The notes beneath the pieces are model-generated. The model was not told the DNA's origin and made no database searches. It saw only the letters and a list, made by a program, of their open reading frames with translations. Made by a program: the position numbers and the translations under genes. A stretch of DNA of 64,000 bases from CAVOGJ01 sp963700865. GTDB lineage: Bacteria > Planctomycetota > Planctomycetia > Pirellulales > Pirellulaceae. Location of the stretch: positions 124,001-188,000 of the forward strand of contig CAVOZC010000022.1 in the NCBI GenBank assembly GCA_963700865.1, given 5' to 3'. Shown here piece by piece: positions 10,575 to 21,454 of the stretch (position 1 is the stretch's first letter; every line of letters begins with the position of its first letter).

Positions 10575-13235
10575 GTGGGGGGCAGCGATCCCGTGGCCAA
10601 TCCGGCGATCGACTACGACAACCTGAACCTCGAATACTTCGACGGCACAAACTGGCAGCCGATCGTGGCGGGTGAGGTCACGCTGCTGGCCGGCAGCACC
10701 ACCCTCGATGTGCGAGTCGCCACCTTCGATGACGCCGAACTGGAGTTGGACGAGACCTTCGAGCTGATCGCCACCGAGACCGTCCCAGGCAGCCTGGCCA
10801 CGCCCAGTGCCACGGGGATCGGGACCATTCGAGACAACGAATCGGCTCCGACGCTGACCATCGCTCCGGCCGAGGCCGATGAAGGTGACTTTATTACGTT
10901 CACACTGACGCTCGACTCGGCATCGCCCAGCGACATCACGCTCGCGCTGACCACCAATGACATCGATGCGCTCGGGGGAAGCGATCCCGTGGCCAATCCG
11001 GAGATCGACTACGACAACCTGAACCTCGAATACTTCGACGGCACGGACTGGCAGCCGGTGGTGAGCGGCGAGGTCACGCTGCTGGCCGGCACGACGACGC
11101 TCGATGTGCGAGTCGCCACCTTCGATGACGCCGAACTGGAGTTGGACGAAACCTTCGAGCTGATGGCCACCGAGATCGTCCCGGGCAGCCTGGCCACGCC
11201 CAGTGCCACGGGGATCGGGACGATTCGGGACAACGAATCGGCTCCGACGCTGGCCATCGCTCCGGCCGAGGCCGATGAAGGTGACTTTATAACGTTCACA
11301 CTGACGCTCGACTCGGCATCGCCCAGCGACATCACGCTCGCGCTGACCACCAATGACATCGATGCGCTCGGGGGAAGCGGTCCGGGCGCCGACTACGACA
11401 ACCTGAACCTCGAGTACTTCGACGGTACGGACTGGCAGCCGATCGTCGCGGGTGAGGTCACACTGCTGGCCGGCAGCACCACCCTCGATGTGCGGGTCGC
11501 CACCTTCGATGACGCCGAACTGGAGTTGGACGAAACCTTCGAGCTGATCGCCACCGAGAGCGTCCCGGGCAGCCTGGCCACGCCCAGTGCCACGGGGATC
11601 GGGACGATTCGGGACAATGAGCTCGCGCCGACACTCACCATCGCTCCGGCCGAGACCGATGAAGGTGACTTTATTACGTTCACACTGACGCTCGACTCGG
11701 CATCGCCCAGCGACATCACGCTCGCGCTCACGACCAATGATATCGAGGCCGTGGGGGGCAGCGATCCGGGCGCCGACTACGACAATCTGAACCTCGAGTA
11801 CTTCGACGGCACAAACTGGCAGCCGATCGTGGCGGGTGAGGTCACGCTGCTGGCCGGCAGCACGACCCTCGATGTGCGAGTCGCCACCTTCGATGACGCC
11901 GAACTGGAGCTGGACGAAACGTTCGAGCTGATCGCCACCGAGAGCGTCCCAGGCAGCCTGGCCGTACCCACCGCCACGGGGATCGGGACCATTCGGGACA
12001 ACGAATCGGCTCCGACGCTGACCATCGCTCCGGCCGAGACCGATGAAGGTGACTTTATTACGTTCACACTGACGCTCGACTCGGCATCGCCCAGCGACAT
12101 CACGCTCGCGCTCACGACCAATGATATCGAGGCCGTGGGGGGCAGCGATCCGGGCGCCGACTACGACAATCTGAACCTCGAGTACTTCGACGGCACAAAC
12201 TGGCAGCCGATCGTGGCGGGTGAGGTCACGCTGCTGGCCGGCAGCACGACCCTCGATGTGCGAGTCGCCACCTTCGATGACGCCGAACTGGAGCTGGACG
12301 AAACGTTCGAGCTGATCGCCACCGAGAGCGTCCCAGGCAGCCTGGCCGTACCCACCGCCACGGGGATCGGGACCATTCGGGACAACGAATCGGCTCCGAC
12401 GCTGACCATCGCTCCGGCCGAGTCCGATGAAGGTGACTTTATTACGTTCACACTGACGCTCGACTTGGCATCGCCCAGCGACATCACGCTCGCTCTTGCC
12501 ACCAATGACATCGATGCCGTGGGCGGCAGCGATCCCGTGGCCAATCCGGAGATCGACTACGACAACCTGAACCTCGAGTACTTCGACGGCACGGACTGGC
12601 AGCCGATCGTGGCGGGTGAGGTCACGCTGCTGGCCGGCAGCACCACCCTCGACGTGCGGGTCGCCACCTTCGATGACGCCGAACTGGAGCTGGACGAGAC
12701 CTTCGAGCTAACGGCCACCGAGACCGTCCCAGGCAGCCTGGCCACGCCCAGTGCCACGGGGATCGGGACGATTCGGGACAATGAGCCCGCGCCGACACTC
12801 ACCATCGCTCCGGCCGAATCTGACGAAGGTGACTTTGTTACGTTCACACTGACGCTCGACTCGGCATCGCCCAGCGACATCACGCTCGCGCTGACCACCA
12901 ATGACATCGAGGCCGTGGGGGGCAGCGGTCCGGGCGCCGACTACGACAATCTGAACCTCGAGTACTTCGACGGCACAAACTGGCAGCCGATCGTGGCGGG
13001 TGAGGTCACGCTGCTGGCCGGCAGCACGACCCTCGATGTGCGAGTCGCCACCTTCGATGACGCCGAACTGGAGCTGGACGAAACCTTCGAGCTGATCGCC
13101 ACCGAGAGCGTTCCGGGCAGCCTGGCCACGCCCAGTGCCACGGGGATCGGGACCATTCGGGACAACGAACCGCTCCGACACTCACCATCGCTCCGGCCGA
13201 ATCTGACGAAGGTGACTTTGTTACGTTCACACTGA
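10575..13235 (+). CDS. Giant exported protein, Calx-beta repeat part
   Basis: Continuation of the giant protein: consecutive Calx-beta units of 128 or 132 residues, each running from APTLTIAPAE through DYDNLNLEYFDGT and RVATFDDAELELDETFEL to GTIRDNE. The frame is already open upstream of 10575, so that start is arbitrary. It ends artificially at 13235: near 13171-13174 one G is missing from the codons for EPAPTL or ESAPTL, after which the repeat continues in another frame. The short units lack the VANPEI tetrad region and read DPGADYDN or GPGADYDN instead. Confidence 0.7.
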   Translation: MGGSDPVANPAIDYDNLNLEYFDGTNWQPIVAGEVTLLAGSTTLDVRVATFDDAELELDETFELIATETVPGSLATPSATGIGTIRDNESAPTLTIAPAEADEGDFITFTLTLDSASPSDITLALTTNDIDALGGSDPVANPEIDYDNLNLEYFDGTDWQPVVSGEVTLLAGTTTLDVRVATFDDAELELDETFELMATEIVPGSLATPSATGIGTIRDNESAPTLAIAPAEADEGDFITFTLTLDSASPSDITLALTTNDIDALGGSGPGADYDNLNLEYFDGTDWQPIVAGEVTLLAGSTTLDVRVATFDDAELELDETFELIATESVPGSLATPSATGIGTIRDNELAPTLTIAPAETDEGDFITFTLTLDSASPSDITLALTTNDIEAVGGSDPGADYDNLNLEYFDGTNWQPIVAGEVTLLAGSTTLDVRVATFDDAELELDETFELIATESVPGSLAVPTATGIGTIRDNESAPTLTIAPAETDEGDFITFTLTLDSASPSDITLALTTNDIEAVGGSDPGADYDNLNLEYFDGTNWQPIVAGEVTLLAGSTTLDVRVATFDDAELELDETFELIATESVPGSLAVPTATGIGTIRDNESAPTLTIAPAESDEGDFITFTLTLDLASPSDITLALATNDIDAVGGSDPVANPEIDYDNLNLEYFDGTDWQPIVAGEVTLLAGSTTLDVRVATFDDAELELDETFELTATETVPGSLATPSATGIGTIRDNEPAPTLTIAPAESDEGDFVTFTLTLDSASPSDITLALTTNDIEAVGGSGPGADYDNLNLEYFDGTNWQPIVAGEVTLLAGSTTLDVRVATFDDAELELDETFELIATESVPGSLATPSATGIGTIRDNEPLRHSPSLRPNLTKVTLLRSH

Positions 13236-13732
13236 CGCTCGACTCGGCATCGCCCAGCGACATCACGCTCGCGCTGACCACCAATGACATCGATGGCCGT
13301 GGGGGCAGCGGTCCGGGCGCCGACTACGACAACCTGAACCTCGAGTACTTCGATGGCACGGACTGGCAGCCGATCGTGGCGGGTGAGGTCACGCTGCTGG
13401 CCGGCAGCACCACCCTCGACGTGCGGGTCGCCACCTTCGATGACGCCGAACTGGAGCTGGACGAGACCTTCGAGCTAACGGCCACCGAGACCGTCCCAGG
13501 CAGCCTGGCCACGCCCAGTGCCACGGGGATCGGGACCATTCGGGACAATGAGCCCGCGCCGACACTCACCATCGCTCCGGCCGAGACCGATGAAGGTGAC
13601 TTTATTACGTTCACACTGACGCTCGACTCGGCGTCGCCCAGCGACATCACGCTCGCGCTGACCACCAATGACATCGATGCGCTGGGGGAAGCGATCCCGT
13701 GGCCAATCCGGAGATCGACTACGACAACCTGA
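13174..13732 (+). CDS. Giant exported protein, Calx-beta segment in shifted frame
   Basis: Calx-beta repeats continue from about 13174; the track start at 13376 is only an internal GTG. Near 13293-13305 two small indels cancel (GATGGCC with GGGGGC, where sister copies have GATGCC with GGGGGGC). The frame then ends at 13732 because the G run at 13684-13688 is one base short. The protein on both sides matches the neighbouring repeats, so this is part of the same gene. Confidence 0.6.
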
Positions 13733-14748
13733 ACCTCGAATACTTCGATGGCACGGACTGGCAGCCGGTGGTGGCGGGTGAGGTCACGCTGCTGGCCGGC
13801 AGCACCACCCTCGACGTGCGGGTGGCCACCTTCGATGACGCCGAACTGGAGTTGGACGAAACCTTCGAGCTGACGGCCACCGAGACCGTCCCGGGCAGCC
13901 TGGCCACGCCCAGTGCCACGGGGATCGGGACCATTCGGGACAATCAGCCCGCGCCGACACTCACCATCGCTCCGGCCGAGGCCGATGAAGGCGACTTTGT
14001 TACCTTTGCATTGACGCTCGACTCGGCATCGCCCAGCGACATCACGCTCGCGCTGACCACCAATGACATCGATGCGTTGGGGGGAAGCGGTCCGGGCACC
14101 GACTACGACAACCTGAACCTCGAGTACTTCGATGGCACGGACTGGCAGCCGATGGTGGCGGGTGAGGTCACACTGCTGGCCGGCAGCACGACCCTCGACG
14201 TGCGGGTGGCCACCTTCGATGACGCCGAACTGGAGCTGGACGAAACGTTCGAGCTGATCGCCACCGAGACCGTCCCAGGCAGCCTGGCCACGCCCAGTGC
14301 CACGGGGATCGGGACGATTCGGGACAATGAGCCCGCGCCGACACTCACCATCGCTCCGGCCGAGACCGATGAAGGTGACTTTGTTACGTTCACACTGACG
14401 CTCGACTCGGTGTCGCCCAGCGACATCACGCTCGCGTTGACCACCAATGACATCGATGCGCTCGGGGGAAGCGATCCCGTGGCCAATCCGGAGATCGACT
14501 ACGACAACCTGAACCTCGAATACTTCGATGGCACGGACTGGCAGCCGGTGGTGGCGGGTGAGGTCACGCTGCTGGCCGGCAGCACCACCCTCGACGTGCG
14601 AGTCGCCACCTTCGATGACGCCGAACTGGAGTTGGACGAGACCTTCGAGCTGACGGCCACCGAGACCGTCCCGGGCAGCCTGGCCACGCCCAGTGCCACG
14701 GGGATCGCGACCATTCGGGACAATGATATTCCACCGGAGCACCCCTGA
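13699..14748 (+). CDS. Giant exported protein, C-terminal Calx-beta repeats
   Basis: Final segment of the giant gene: just under three Calx-beta units, ending ATIRDNDIPPEHP and TGA at 14746-14748. There is no C-terminal membrane anchor, PEP-type sorting signal or dockerin after the last repeat. The only dockerin block lies in the middle of the protein (about 5810-6160), which is unusual because dockerins are normally C-terminal. The C-terminus therefore gives no clue to surface attachment. Confidence 0.65.
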   Translation: MANPEIDYDNLNLEYFDGTDWQPVVAGEVTLLAGSTTLDVRVATFDDAELELDETFELTATETVPGSLATPSATGIGTIRDNQPAPTLTIAPAEADEGDFVTFALTLDSASPSDITLALTTNDIDALGGSGPGTDYDNLNLEYFDGTDWQPMVAGEVTLLAGSTTLDVRVATFDDAELELDETFELIATETVPGSLATPSATGIGTIRDNEPAPTLTIAPAETDEGDFVTFTLTLDSVSPSDITLALTTNDIDALGGSDPVANPEIDYDNLNLEYFDGTDWQPVVAGEVTLLAGSTTLDVRVATFDDAELELDETFELTATETVPGSLATPSATGIATIRDNDIPPEHP

Positions 14749-15047
14749 GCCAAAACCGCATATTGAACCAGGGAGTCGATGAGCACACAGAAGAGACCGG
14801 CGTGATGGCCAGTGGCACGACATACCCATCTTCGAACTTGCAAGTTCCTACCGGCCGCTCGATGCGGCCCGGCGCGCTCAAAAGTACCGATCGCATCCGG
14901 CCGCGTTCCCTTGAACTGCAAGAGATCGATCACTTTTTCGCGAAGTTTCTCGCGTAAGTCATTGAACGAAACGAGGCTAAGCGGCTCTGGCAATCCGCAA
15001 GGTCCGTCAAACGATCGAGCCGTCGACGCCTATTACGGCGCCCGAAC
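14749..15047. other. Gap between the giant gene and the CPBP protease gene
   Basis: No open frame here resembles a known protein. Two convergent genes end on either side. I found no strong terminator hairpin by eye. Confidence 0.4.
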
Positions 15048-16269
15048 CTACCAGAGATACCACTTGCCCGTATAGCATACAAAGATGCCGAGGAGCAGAT
15101 TCGTGACCGAATGGGCCAGGACACAATCCCAGATGCTTTTGGTGCGCAGATACAGCCAGGTCACCATGCCAAACCAAACGGCTGCCGCAAGCGGTTCCCC
15201 GATGTGCGACAATACTCCGTAGCCGATCACGCCTAGAATCGCCAACGAACCGGCCGTACCGAGCGGAACTTCGTCCCAGTCGGGATCGTCGATATAGCGC
15301 ATCAACCATCCCCGCAGGAAAAATTCTTCGATAAACGGAACAATCAAGACCAGTCCCGTGAAACGAATGGCCATGAACTGCCACATCCACGTCTTATTGC
15401 TCGCCAGTTCCTTGAACGGGTTGAATGCATCGCGGCCGCCGGGACTGAGCCATTGCCCCACGTGAAAGTAGCGTCGGTCGAGTTCGATCAGGGCTACCCA
15501 CGCCACAAATCCAATCACACCCACCAGTAAACCGAGCAACGTGAATTTTACCGGAGCCTTAAAGTAGCCGGGAAAGGCAATCAGCATCATTAAGCCGGTC
15601 ACGCCAATGACCAAGGTATACGACGCAGGGTACCAGGTCTGATACTCGGGAAACCACTCGTCCGAAGTCGCCGTGTCCAGAGATATCTTCTCATTATCCA
15701 GCTCACCCTCGTCGAGCAATTTATTCTCGTGCTTGAAGGAAAGCGCCAGCACGTCTCGAACCTTATGATCATCTTCCAACTGTCGCATCCTGAGCAACAC
15801 CTGCAATTCGCGACGCGCCCATTGCTTCTCAATGAAATCAGGTTTAGGAGTATCATCCATAATGGGCTGGCCCAGCTCTTCCAATCGCTCGGCCGTCCAC
15901 TCCTCACCGCCGTGATTTGGATCGAGCAGATCCCGCAGGGCAATCAGATTCAACTTGGTCCGCGCTACTTCCAAGTCCGCCTTTCTGCGCCCGTATACCT
16001 CCTCCAATCGCTGCTCCAGTTCGTTCAACTTGGCGCCAAAGTTTCCGATCTGATCCTTCACGTGCGTATGGGCGACGTGATTTCTCCAAGTAGGAAGCAA
16101 ATTGCATACCGGCAAGATAGACGACAAACGGAATCAACGTGATATAAAGCGCGTGTTTGCCAAACACGCGAGGCCGCGGTTCCCGCGGCGGCGACTCGGC
16201 CATCTCCACCTGCGAGGCCACCTGCGGGTCGGTTGAAACATCGGTGGGGTCGGTGGGAACGTCACTCAT
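15048..16269 (-). CDS. CPBP-family intramembrane metalloprotease (one frameshift)
   Basis: Membrane protease of the CPBP (CAAX protease/bacteriocin-processing, Abi) family. The N-terminus MSDVPTDPTDVSTDP is followed by a membrane segment (ALYITLIPFVVYLAGMQF), a charged coiled-coil-like stretch (KLNELEQRLEEVYGRRKADL) and several C-terminal membrane segments. These carry the family motifs EEFFLRG (EExxxR), a His in VLSHIGEP and HSVTN near the end. The start at 16269 lies in a frame that must cross to the downstream frame at AAA (TTT on the plus strand, 16081-16083). Removing one A gives YLENHVAHTHVKD and joins the parts. Without the correction the gene would read as 15048-16127 with a spurious start. 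The substrate is unknown. Confidence 0.85.
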
Positions 16270-16492
16270 GGAATACGTCTCATCAGAACTCAGTTGGCAT
16301 GGTTAAGCCGCGTGTCGCATGGCCGGGCGAAGGGGCCGCTTCTGAGAACGTTCTCCGGCGGCAGGAAGCACGTCGTTGACCGCCCTGTGGAGAACGGTCG
16401 AATCTCGAATATAAACCGGGTGGGACGCGAGGGTCAGCGGGTTTCGCTCAGACACGTGGAATTCTCTCGCGGCCGGGTATCAGCTTTAGCGA

Positions 16493-19400
16493 TTATTCCC
16501 GCGAACCGGGCGTCACCTCAAACCCCAGCTGCTTTCCCTCCCGTTCCACGACGATCTTCGTCTTTTCGCCAATTTTGAGGGCGTCGATGGCATACGTATA
16601 GTCATAGATGTTTTCAATCTTTTTACCCGCCAATTCCACGACCACATCGCCACCCCGCATTCCCGCCGCGGCTGCCGGTCCACCCTGACCAACGCCGGAC
16701 AATTTTACCCCTTTGACATCGGTCTGCGCATAATCGGGGATCGTCCCCAGGTAGGCCCGCAGGCCGGCTCGCGGCCGATCTTCTTCCGGTCGCACTTGGG
16801 AAATGTAGTCTGGAGGGTCGGCTGCCATGGAGAGGGAACGAGCCACGAGGCCAACAAGTCGCGCGATGCGGGCCGCGTCCTGATAATTCAGCTTTTCAGG
16901 TGTATCCCGTGGCGTGTGGTACTCCGAGTGCGAACCGGTAAAGGCCGCCAAAATCGGCACTCCTTTAATGAAGAAGGCACTCGCGTCTGTGGGCAGATAG
17001 CTGTCATTCTGCGTCGTAATCGGCAAGCCGACCGGCGCATTTCGCTTTTCGATCTCGCCAGCCCAGACGCGGGACGATCCCACGCCCTGCAACACAAGAC
17101 GCTTCTCAAATCGACCCACCATGTCGAGATTCAGATAGGCCGCAATACTCGGATACAGCGTCGATTCCGAACCTACAGCGGCATGTGGATCACCATCCGT
17201 CTTACCCACCGTGGCTCCGACGTGTGCGGCAGACAAACCATGCGGATTTCCCAGGCCTCCGGACGCCCCCACTTCAGACGCCGGTTGGGACACTCCATGT
17301 CCATGCCCGACCACCTGGTGCTCGTGCGACTGATCCGCCGGCAAGGTCTCTCGCAACGGATGATAAGTATCGACAAAATGGCTCGACCCGAGCAGGCCCA
17401 ATTCCTCACCCGACCAGGCCGCGAACAGAATGTCGCGTTGCCCAGTAAATTTTCCAGCCTTCCGCAAGCCTTCGAGATACTGCGCGATTTCTAACAACGC
17501 CGCGACGCCCGAGGCGTTATCGTCCGCGCCAAAGTGAATCTGATTGACTTCATCCGCGTTAGCCAGCGACCCGCCAACGCCACGTCCCAGATGGTCCACA
17601 TGCGCCCCGACAACAACGATTTGATCGGTCGGCCGATCGGCAACGCGGAGCCTACCTAGCACATTTCGACCCGTTTTCTTTTCCGTGACCAATTGCACGT
17701 TGGCCGACAGGGTCGTCCCGGCAATCGAGAGCCCCATTTGAGGCTCACCCGTATCAAGCTGCTGCTGCAAAGTCGCCAGATTCTTGTTTCCGCTGGCTTG
17801 CAGCCACTCATCGACCACCGCATCGGTGACGGAAATCACGGGCAAACTCGTCCCCGCCAACGACCCGTCAAAACGCAGCGGCACGAGCTGTTCATTGACC
17901 TTCGAGGTCGGTCCGCTCACCACGATCATTCCGAGCGCCCCCAGATCACGCAGCTTCATCGCCTTGAATCGCAGGCTGGCAAAACGAGCCAGATGCTGTC
18001 GCCGCTCCTGAGAAATGCCTTCTGGCATGAAACGAAAACAGACCACCCATTTACCCGTAACATCCAGATGCACGAACGAATCGTACTCGGCCTGATCCTC
18101 TTCCGCCGGCACTGGATCCCATACCCCGCAAACACGACGTCCGCCGCCGCAACTTCGCCGGTTTGGGAGAATGCCAATGGCCGCCAATCGACGTCCACCT
18201 CGTAAGACTTGTTGCCAGCAGAGAGCCGATTGCCGTCGCCGAGAGAGATGCCCGATGTAAACTCGAACTCCTGATACCAGGCTCCCTCGTCACCGGCCGG
18301 CTCCAGCCCCAATTGATCCATGTAGGCCGCGACATAGGCGGTCGCCAACCGCTCCCCGTTGGTCCCGGTGAGCCGCCCCTCCAACTCAGGACGACACAAG
18401 TAATCGACATGGCGCAGCAAGTCTTCAGCACGGAAATCAGTTTGGGATTGTCGCGCGGAAACCACGGCCATGGCCTCCGCGGCGGACGTGTCGACCGCGG
18501 CCGCCGTTGACGTGACTGCGTCCGACTCGATGCCCAACAGCCGCCGTGCCTCGTCATCGTTCCAATGGGCGAGAAAGATCTGGGATTGTTTTTGCGGAGT
18601 CCGATTAGTGGTCCAGGCCAACTGTCGACCATCTGGCGTAAAGGCGGGCAACCCGTCGAAGCCATCGGTGAACGTCACCCGCACTGGCGGTGATTTGGCT
18701 TGGACGTCGACGATGTAGAGTTCGAAGTTACTGAATCCCTGCAGGTTGGTCGTGAAGACAAGATAGTCACCCGACGGATGGTAGAATGGAGCCCAGGACA
18801 TGGCACCCAGCCTCGTAATCTGACGCTGATCCGATCCATCGACGTTCATCGTCATGATCTCGGCCAACGCCCCGTCTTTCGAAAATCGCCGCCAGCACAG
18901 TCTGGCTCCGTCCGGCGAAAAAAAAGGACCGCCGTCATACCCATCCACGTCGGTCAAGCGGCGCACATCGGAACCATCGGACCGCATCAGATAGATTTCG
19001 TTGAAGTAAGCCGGATCACGTGCCAGGATTTCCTGTTCTTCCGGATCGAGTGGCCGCTCATACGCATGCCGATTGGACGCAAAGGCGATCCACTTTCCGT
19101 CGGGAGACCACGACCCCTCGGCGTCGTAACCGCGGGCTGTTGTCAGCCGGCGTGTTGCCCCTGTGTCTCGATCGTAAATGTAAAGTTCATACGTGTCGTC
19201 GTAGTCCCACGCGTAACGCCGCTGCGTGCCCGCAGCGCGAGCGGCCAATTCCGTCTCCTGTTTTTCCTTGGCCTGCGGATCGTCTTGCGTCGAGGCGAAC
19301 AGCACCTCACGGCCGTCGGGGTGAATCCAGGCACACGTGGTCTTGCCCGTTCCCGGTGATATGCGACTCCGTGTCCCCGGTTTCCAGGTCCATGAGGTAA

Positions 19401-19678
19401 ATCTGAAAGAACGGATTATCGGCGCTCCGTTCGCTTTGAAAGACGAGCTGCGTTCCATCCTTGCTGAAATATCCCTCACCGGCTCGTCGCCCCTCAAACG
19501 TCAGTTGCCGGACACCCGTCAACAAGCGAGCTTCCGAGGCCGCGGCTTCAGCGTCGGCTGCCGTCGACTCCGCCGAGGACACCGCGACTTGTGCCAGGAT
19601 GGAAGAGGACAGAAAGGGTCCCCCACCCGATGCCAACAGAGCCACGAGCAAGGGAATGAAAGTCAATAAGCGATGCAA
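16493..19678 (-). CDS. TolB-like propeller, M28 aminopeptidase and PDZ protein (two frameshifts)
   Basis: Exported zinc peptidase of about 1,060 residues. A signal peptide (MHRLLTFIPLLVALLASGG) is followed by WD40-like/PD40 beta-propeller repeats with the SPDGKWIAFASN and SPDGARLCW signatures. Next come a protease-associated-like region, an M28 peptidase domain and a C-terminal PDZ domain. Zinc-ligand motifs visible in the M28 part are GAHVDHLG, FGADDNASG, SGEELGLLGS and GSHSEYHTPRDT. Two indels break it: near 19352-19356 (SHIT to PGTGKTTCAWIHPDG) and near 18111-18113 (AGYGIQ to VPAEEDQAEYD). Homology is continuous across both. The propeller and PDZ modules suggest substrate gating, as in tricorn-like or DPP-type peptidases. 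The substrate is not predictable from this sequence. Confidence 0.85.
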
Positions 19679-19933
19679 AACTGCACTCCTGAAACTAGGG
19701 CTACTGCCGAGAAATCAACGGCGCGACGACGCCTCGGCTTCGATTCCAGCAAGGGGAGAACGGCCGCGTGCCACGCCGTGCATAGTATAGGCAACCAGCC
19801 CTCTTCAAAAGTGTCCGAAGGTCCCCAAAAGCCGGCAAATACCCCGAAATGGGCGGACGGCCACGACGACTGGTCAGTCCTACGCTAAAATAGGGCAAAT
19901 TCGCTTTGTCAGCCACTTGTGAGGACCGCTACC

Positions 19934-20470
19934 ATGGCGCGCGGTGACCACCTGTTCGTCCACTGCCTCGGTTATTCCCACCACGGAATCGACGTGGGAG
20001 GCGGACGCGTGATCCACTTTGATCATCGTCCCTGGCACGTCGTCACTCAACACCTGGGCGGGCAACATGAACCGCGCGTCCGCGAGGTCGACTTGGCAGC
20101 GTTCGCACACGACCGCCCCATCGTCGTGCGGCATTATCCCGCTTGCGACTCTGCGGATATCGTGGTCGCACGCGCCCGCAGTCGACTGGCGGAGACGGAC
20201 TATGACCTGTTCCAGAACAACTGCGAACACTTTGCGGTGTGGTGCAAAACGGGTCACCCGCAATCGACCCAGGTGCATGATTTCCTGGATGCGACCCGAC
20301 CGTTGTCTCGCGCGCTGCCCGCCGCCGCCATGCTGATGCGGACCGCACGGCGACTGCCGGGTCGCTTACGGACCGTCGCCTACGGCGCCGCGTTCGCCAT
20401 GACGGCCGGTGCGTTTGCACATCGCTATCTGGAAAATCGCCTGCGACGAGCGGTCAATCGCGAGTCGTAA
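19934..20470 (+). CDS. LRAT / NlpC-P60-like fold protein
   Basis: Protein of 178 residues with the circularly permuted papain-like fold of the lecithin:retinol acyltransferase family. The catalytic His is His16 or His17 in GYSHHGIDVG and the catalytic Cys is Cys97 in NNCEHFAVWC. HFDHRP and VRHYP match the intervening beta strands. Residues about 144-162 are hydrophobic and may anchor the protein. Bacterial members are thought to be acyltransferases or thiol hydrolases; the substrate here is unknown. I chose the ATG at 19934 over an upstream GTG because MARGDHLFV begins the domain. It is convergent with the following minus-strand gene, 10 bases away. Confidence 0.8.
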   Translation: MARGDHLFVHCLGYSHHGIDVGGGRVIHFDHRPWHVVTQHLGGQHEPRVREVDLAAFAHDRPIVVRHYPACDSADIVVARARSRLAETDYDLFQNNCEHFAVWCKTGHPQSTQVHDFLDATRPLSRALPAAAMLMRTARRLPGRLRTVAYGAAFAMTAGAFAHRYLENRLRRAVNRES

Positions 20471-20480
20471 TGCTCGCCCC

Positions 20481-21374
20481 TCAGGGCCTTTCGCAACCTA
20501 CCAACACCTCCCGGCGAAACAGCTCGCACAGGCGTTCTAGCACGGGGCAGTCGGCCTCACCGATCGGCCTTCCATCCAATTGCCGCACGCGGACAAGTTC
20601 CCCCATCGTGCCCGAGCAAAACATCTCGTCGGCCGCATACAGTTCCCGTGGGGTCACATCGCGCACTTCCGAGGGAATTCCGTGCCGCCCGCACAGCTCC
20701 AGCACCGTGGCGCGGGTGATGCCCTCTGGACATGCCGCACAGGTCGACGTCAACACCTTTCCCGCCCGTACGACGAATACGTGGGTGGCATTCGTCTCGG
20801 CCAGAAATCCGCGCGTGTCGAGCATCAACGCGTCATCGGCCCCTGCCGCATTGGCTTCGAGCTTTGCCAGGATCGAAGTCAGCTGATTGCACGAGTGAAT
20901 CCGCTGGTCCAGCACCTCGGCCGGAGGTCGCCGCTGTCCGGCCGTAATCAATGTCACACCCGATGGGTCGTACACCGGCGGCTTGTGCTCGGCCAGGATA
21001 AAGAGCGAGCATCCGGCGCTGTTGATCCGCGGGTCCAGGCCCGAGGTGTACTTGATTCCGCGGCTGAGCGTCAGGCGGACATGAACGTCGTCCACCATTT
21101 GGTTCGCCTCCAATGTCCTCCGCAATTCGTGTCGTACCTCCGCCGCGGAGGGTACCCCCGCATACTGCAACATGCGGGCCGACTGGAAGAGTCGTTCCAG
21201 GTGAGCCGTCAACTTGAAGATTCCCTGCGGGTACAGCCGCAACCCTTCCCACACGGCGTCTCCGTTCTGCACGCTCGAGTCAAACGGACTCACACCCGCC
21301 TCGTTTCGATGGACCAGGTGACGATTGATGTTGACGATCAAGTCTTCGTTACGGGGATTGTAGGTTTGCCACAT
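20481..21374 (-). CDS. Class IV aminotransferase-like protein lacking the PLP lysine
   Basis: Fold type IV PLP-enzyme family (branched-chain aminotransferase / D-amino-acid aminotransferase / ADC lyase). Motifs seen are DAVWEGLRLY, RLTLSRG, ALMLDTRGFLAETNATHVFVV and CPEGITRATVLELC. At the usual Schiff-base position, where D-amino-acid aminotransferase has IKSLN, this protein has RIHSCN (codon CAC). It may therefore be inactive as a transaminase or have another chemistry. The start at ATG 21374 (MWQTYNPRN) avoids overlap with the upstream sulfotransferase gene, which ends at 21455 on the same strand. The two genes probably form an operon. Confidence 0.8.
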   Translation of the reverse strand: MWQTYNPRNEDLIVNINRHLVHRNEAGVSPFDSSVQNGDAVWEGLRLYPQGIFKLTAHLERLFQSARMLQYAGVPSAAEVRHELRRTLEANQMVDDVHVRLTLSRGIKYTSGLDPRINSAGCSLFILAEHKPPVYDPSGVTLITAGQRRPPAEVLDQRIHSCNQLTSILAKLEANAAGADDALMLDTRGFLAETNATHVFVVRAGKVLTSTCAACPEGITRATVLELCGRHGIPSEVRDVTPRELYAADEMFCSGTMGELVRVRQLDGRPIGEADCPVLERLCELFRREVLVGCERP

Positions 21375-21454
21375 GAGCGCCTGGTCTGTGCGTGAAGCAG
21401 CGTCGAGAAAAGGAATCGCCGCCGGCCGGTTCCCTCGAGGAACCGACTGGCCGG

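Larger units (their letters stand above)
7703..14724 (+). repeat. About 18 near-identical 384/396-bp tandem Calx-beta repeats
   Basis: Unit boundaries, taken after the TIRDNE motif, fall near 7703, 8093, 8489, 8885, 9281, 9665, 10061, 10444, 10840, 11236, 11620, 12004, 12388, 12784, 13168, 13551, 13946 and 14330. Two length classes alternate irregularly: 396 bp with VANPEIDYDN and 384 bp with GADYDN. Variants such as PSATG or PTATG and ESAP or EPAP are shuffled between copies, as expected from recombination or gene conversion. Four diverged copies lie upstream at 6165-7700. Confidence 0.9.

Noticed and set aside
7865..14993. Minus-strand frames of about 115-500 residues across the Calx-beta repeats
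   Set aside because: They are antisense copies of the repeats (SLSRMVPIPVALGVARLP and similar). The plus strand encodes the clear domain.
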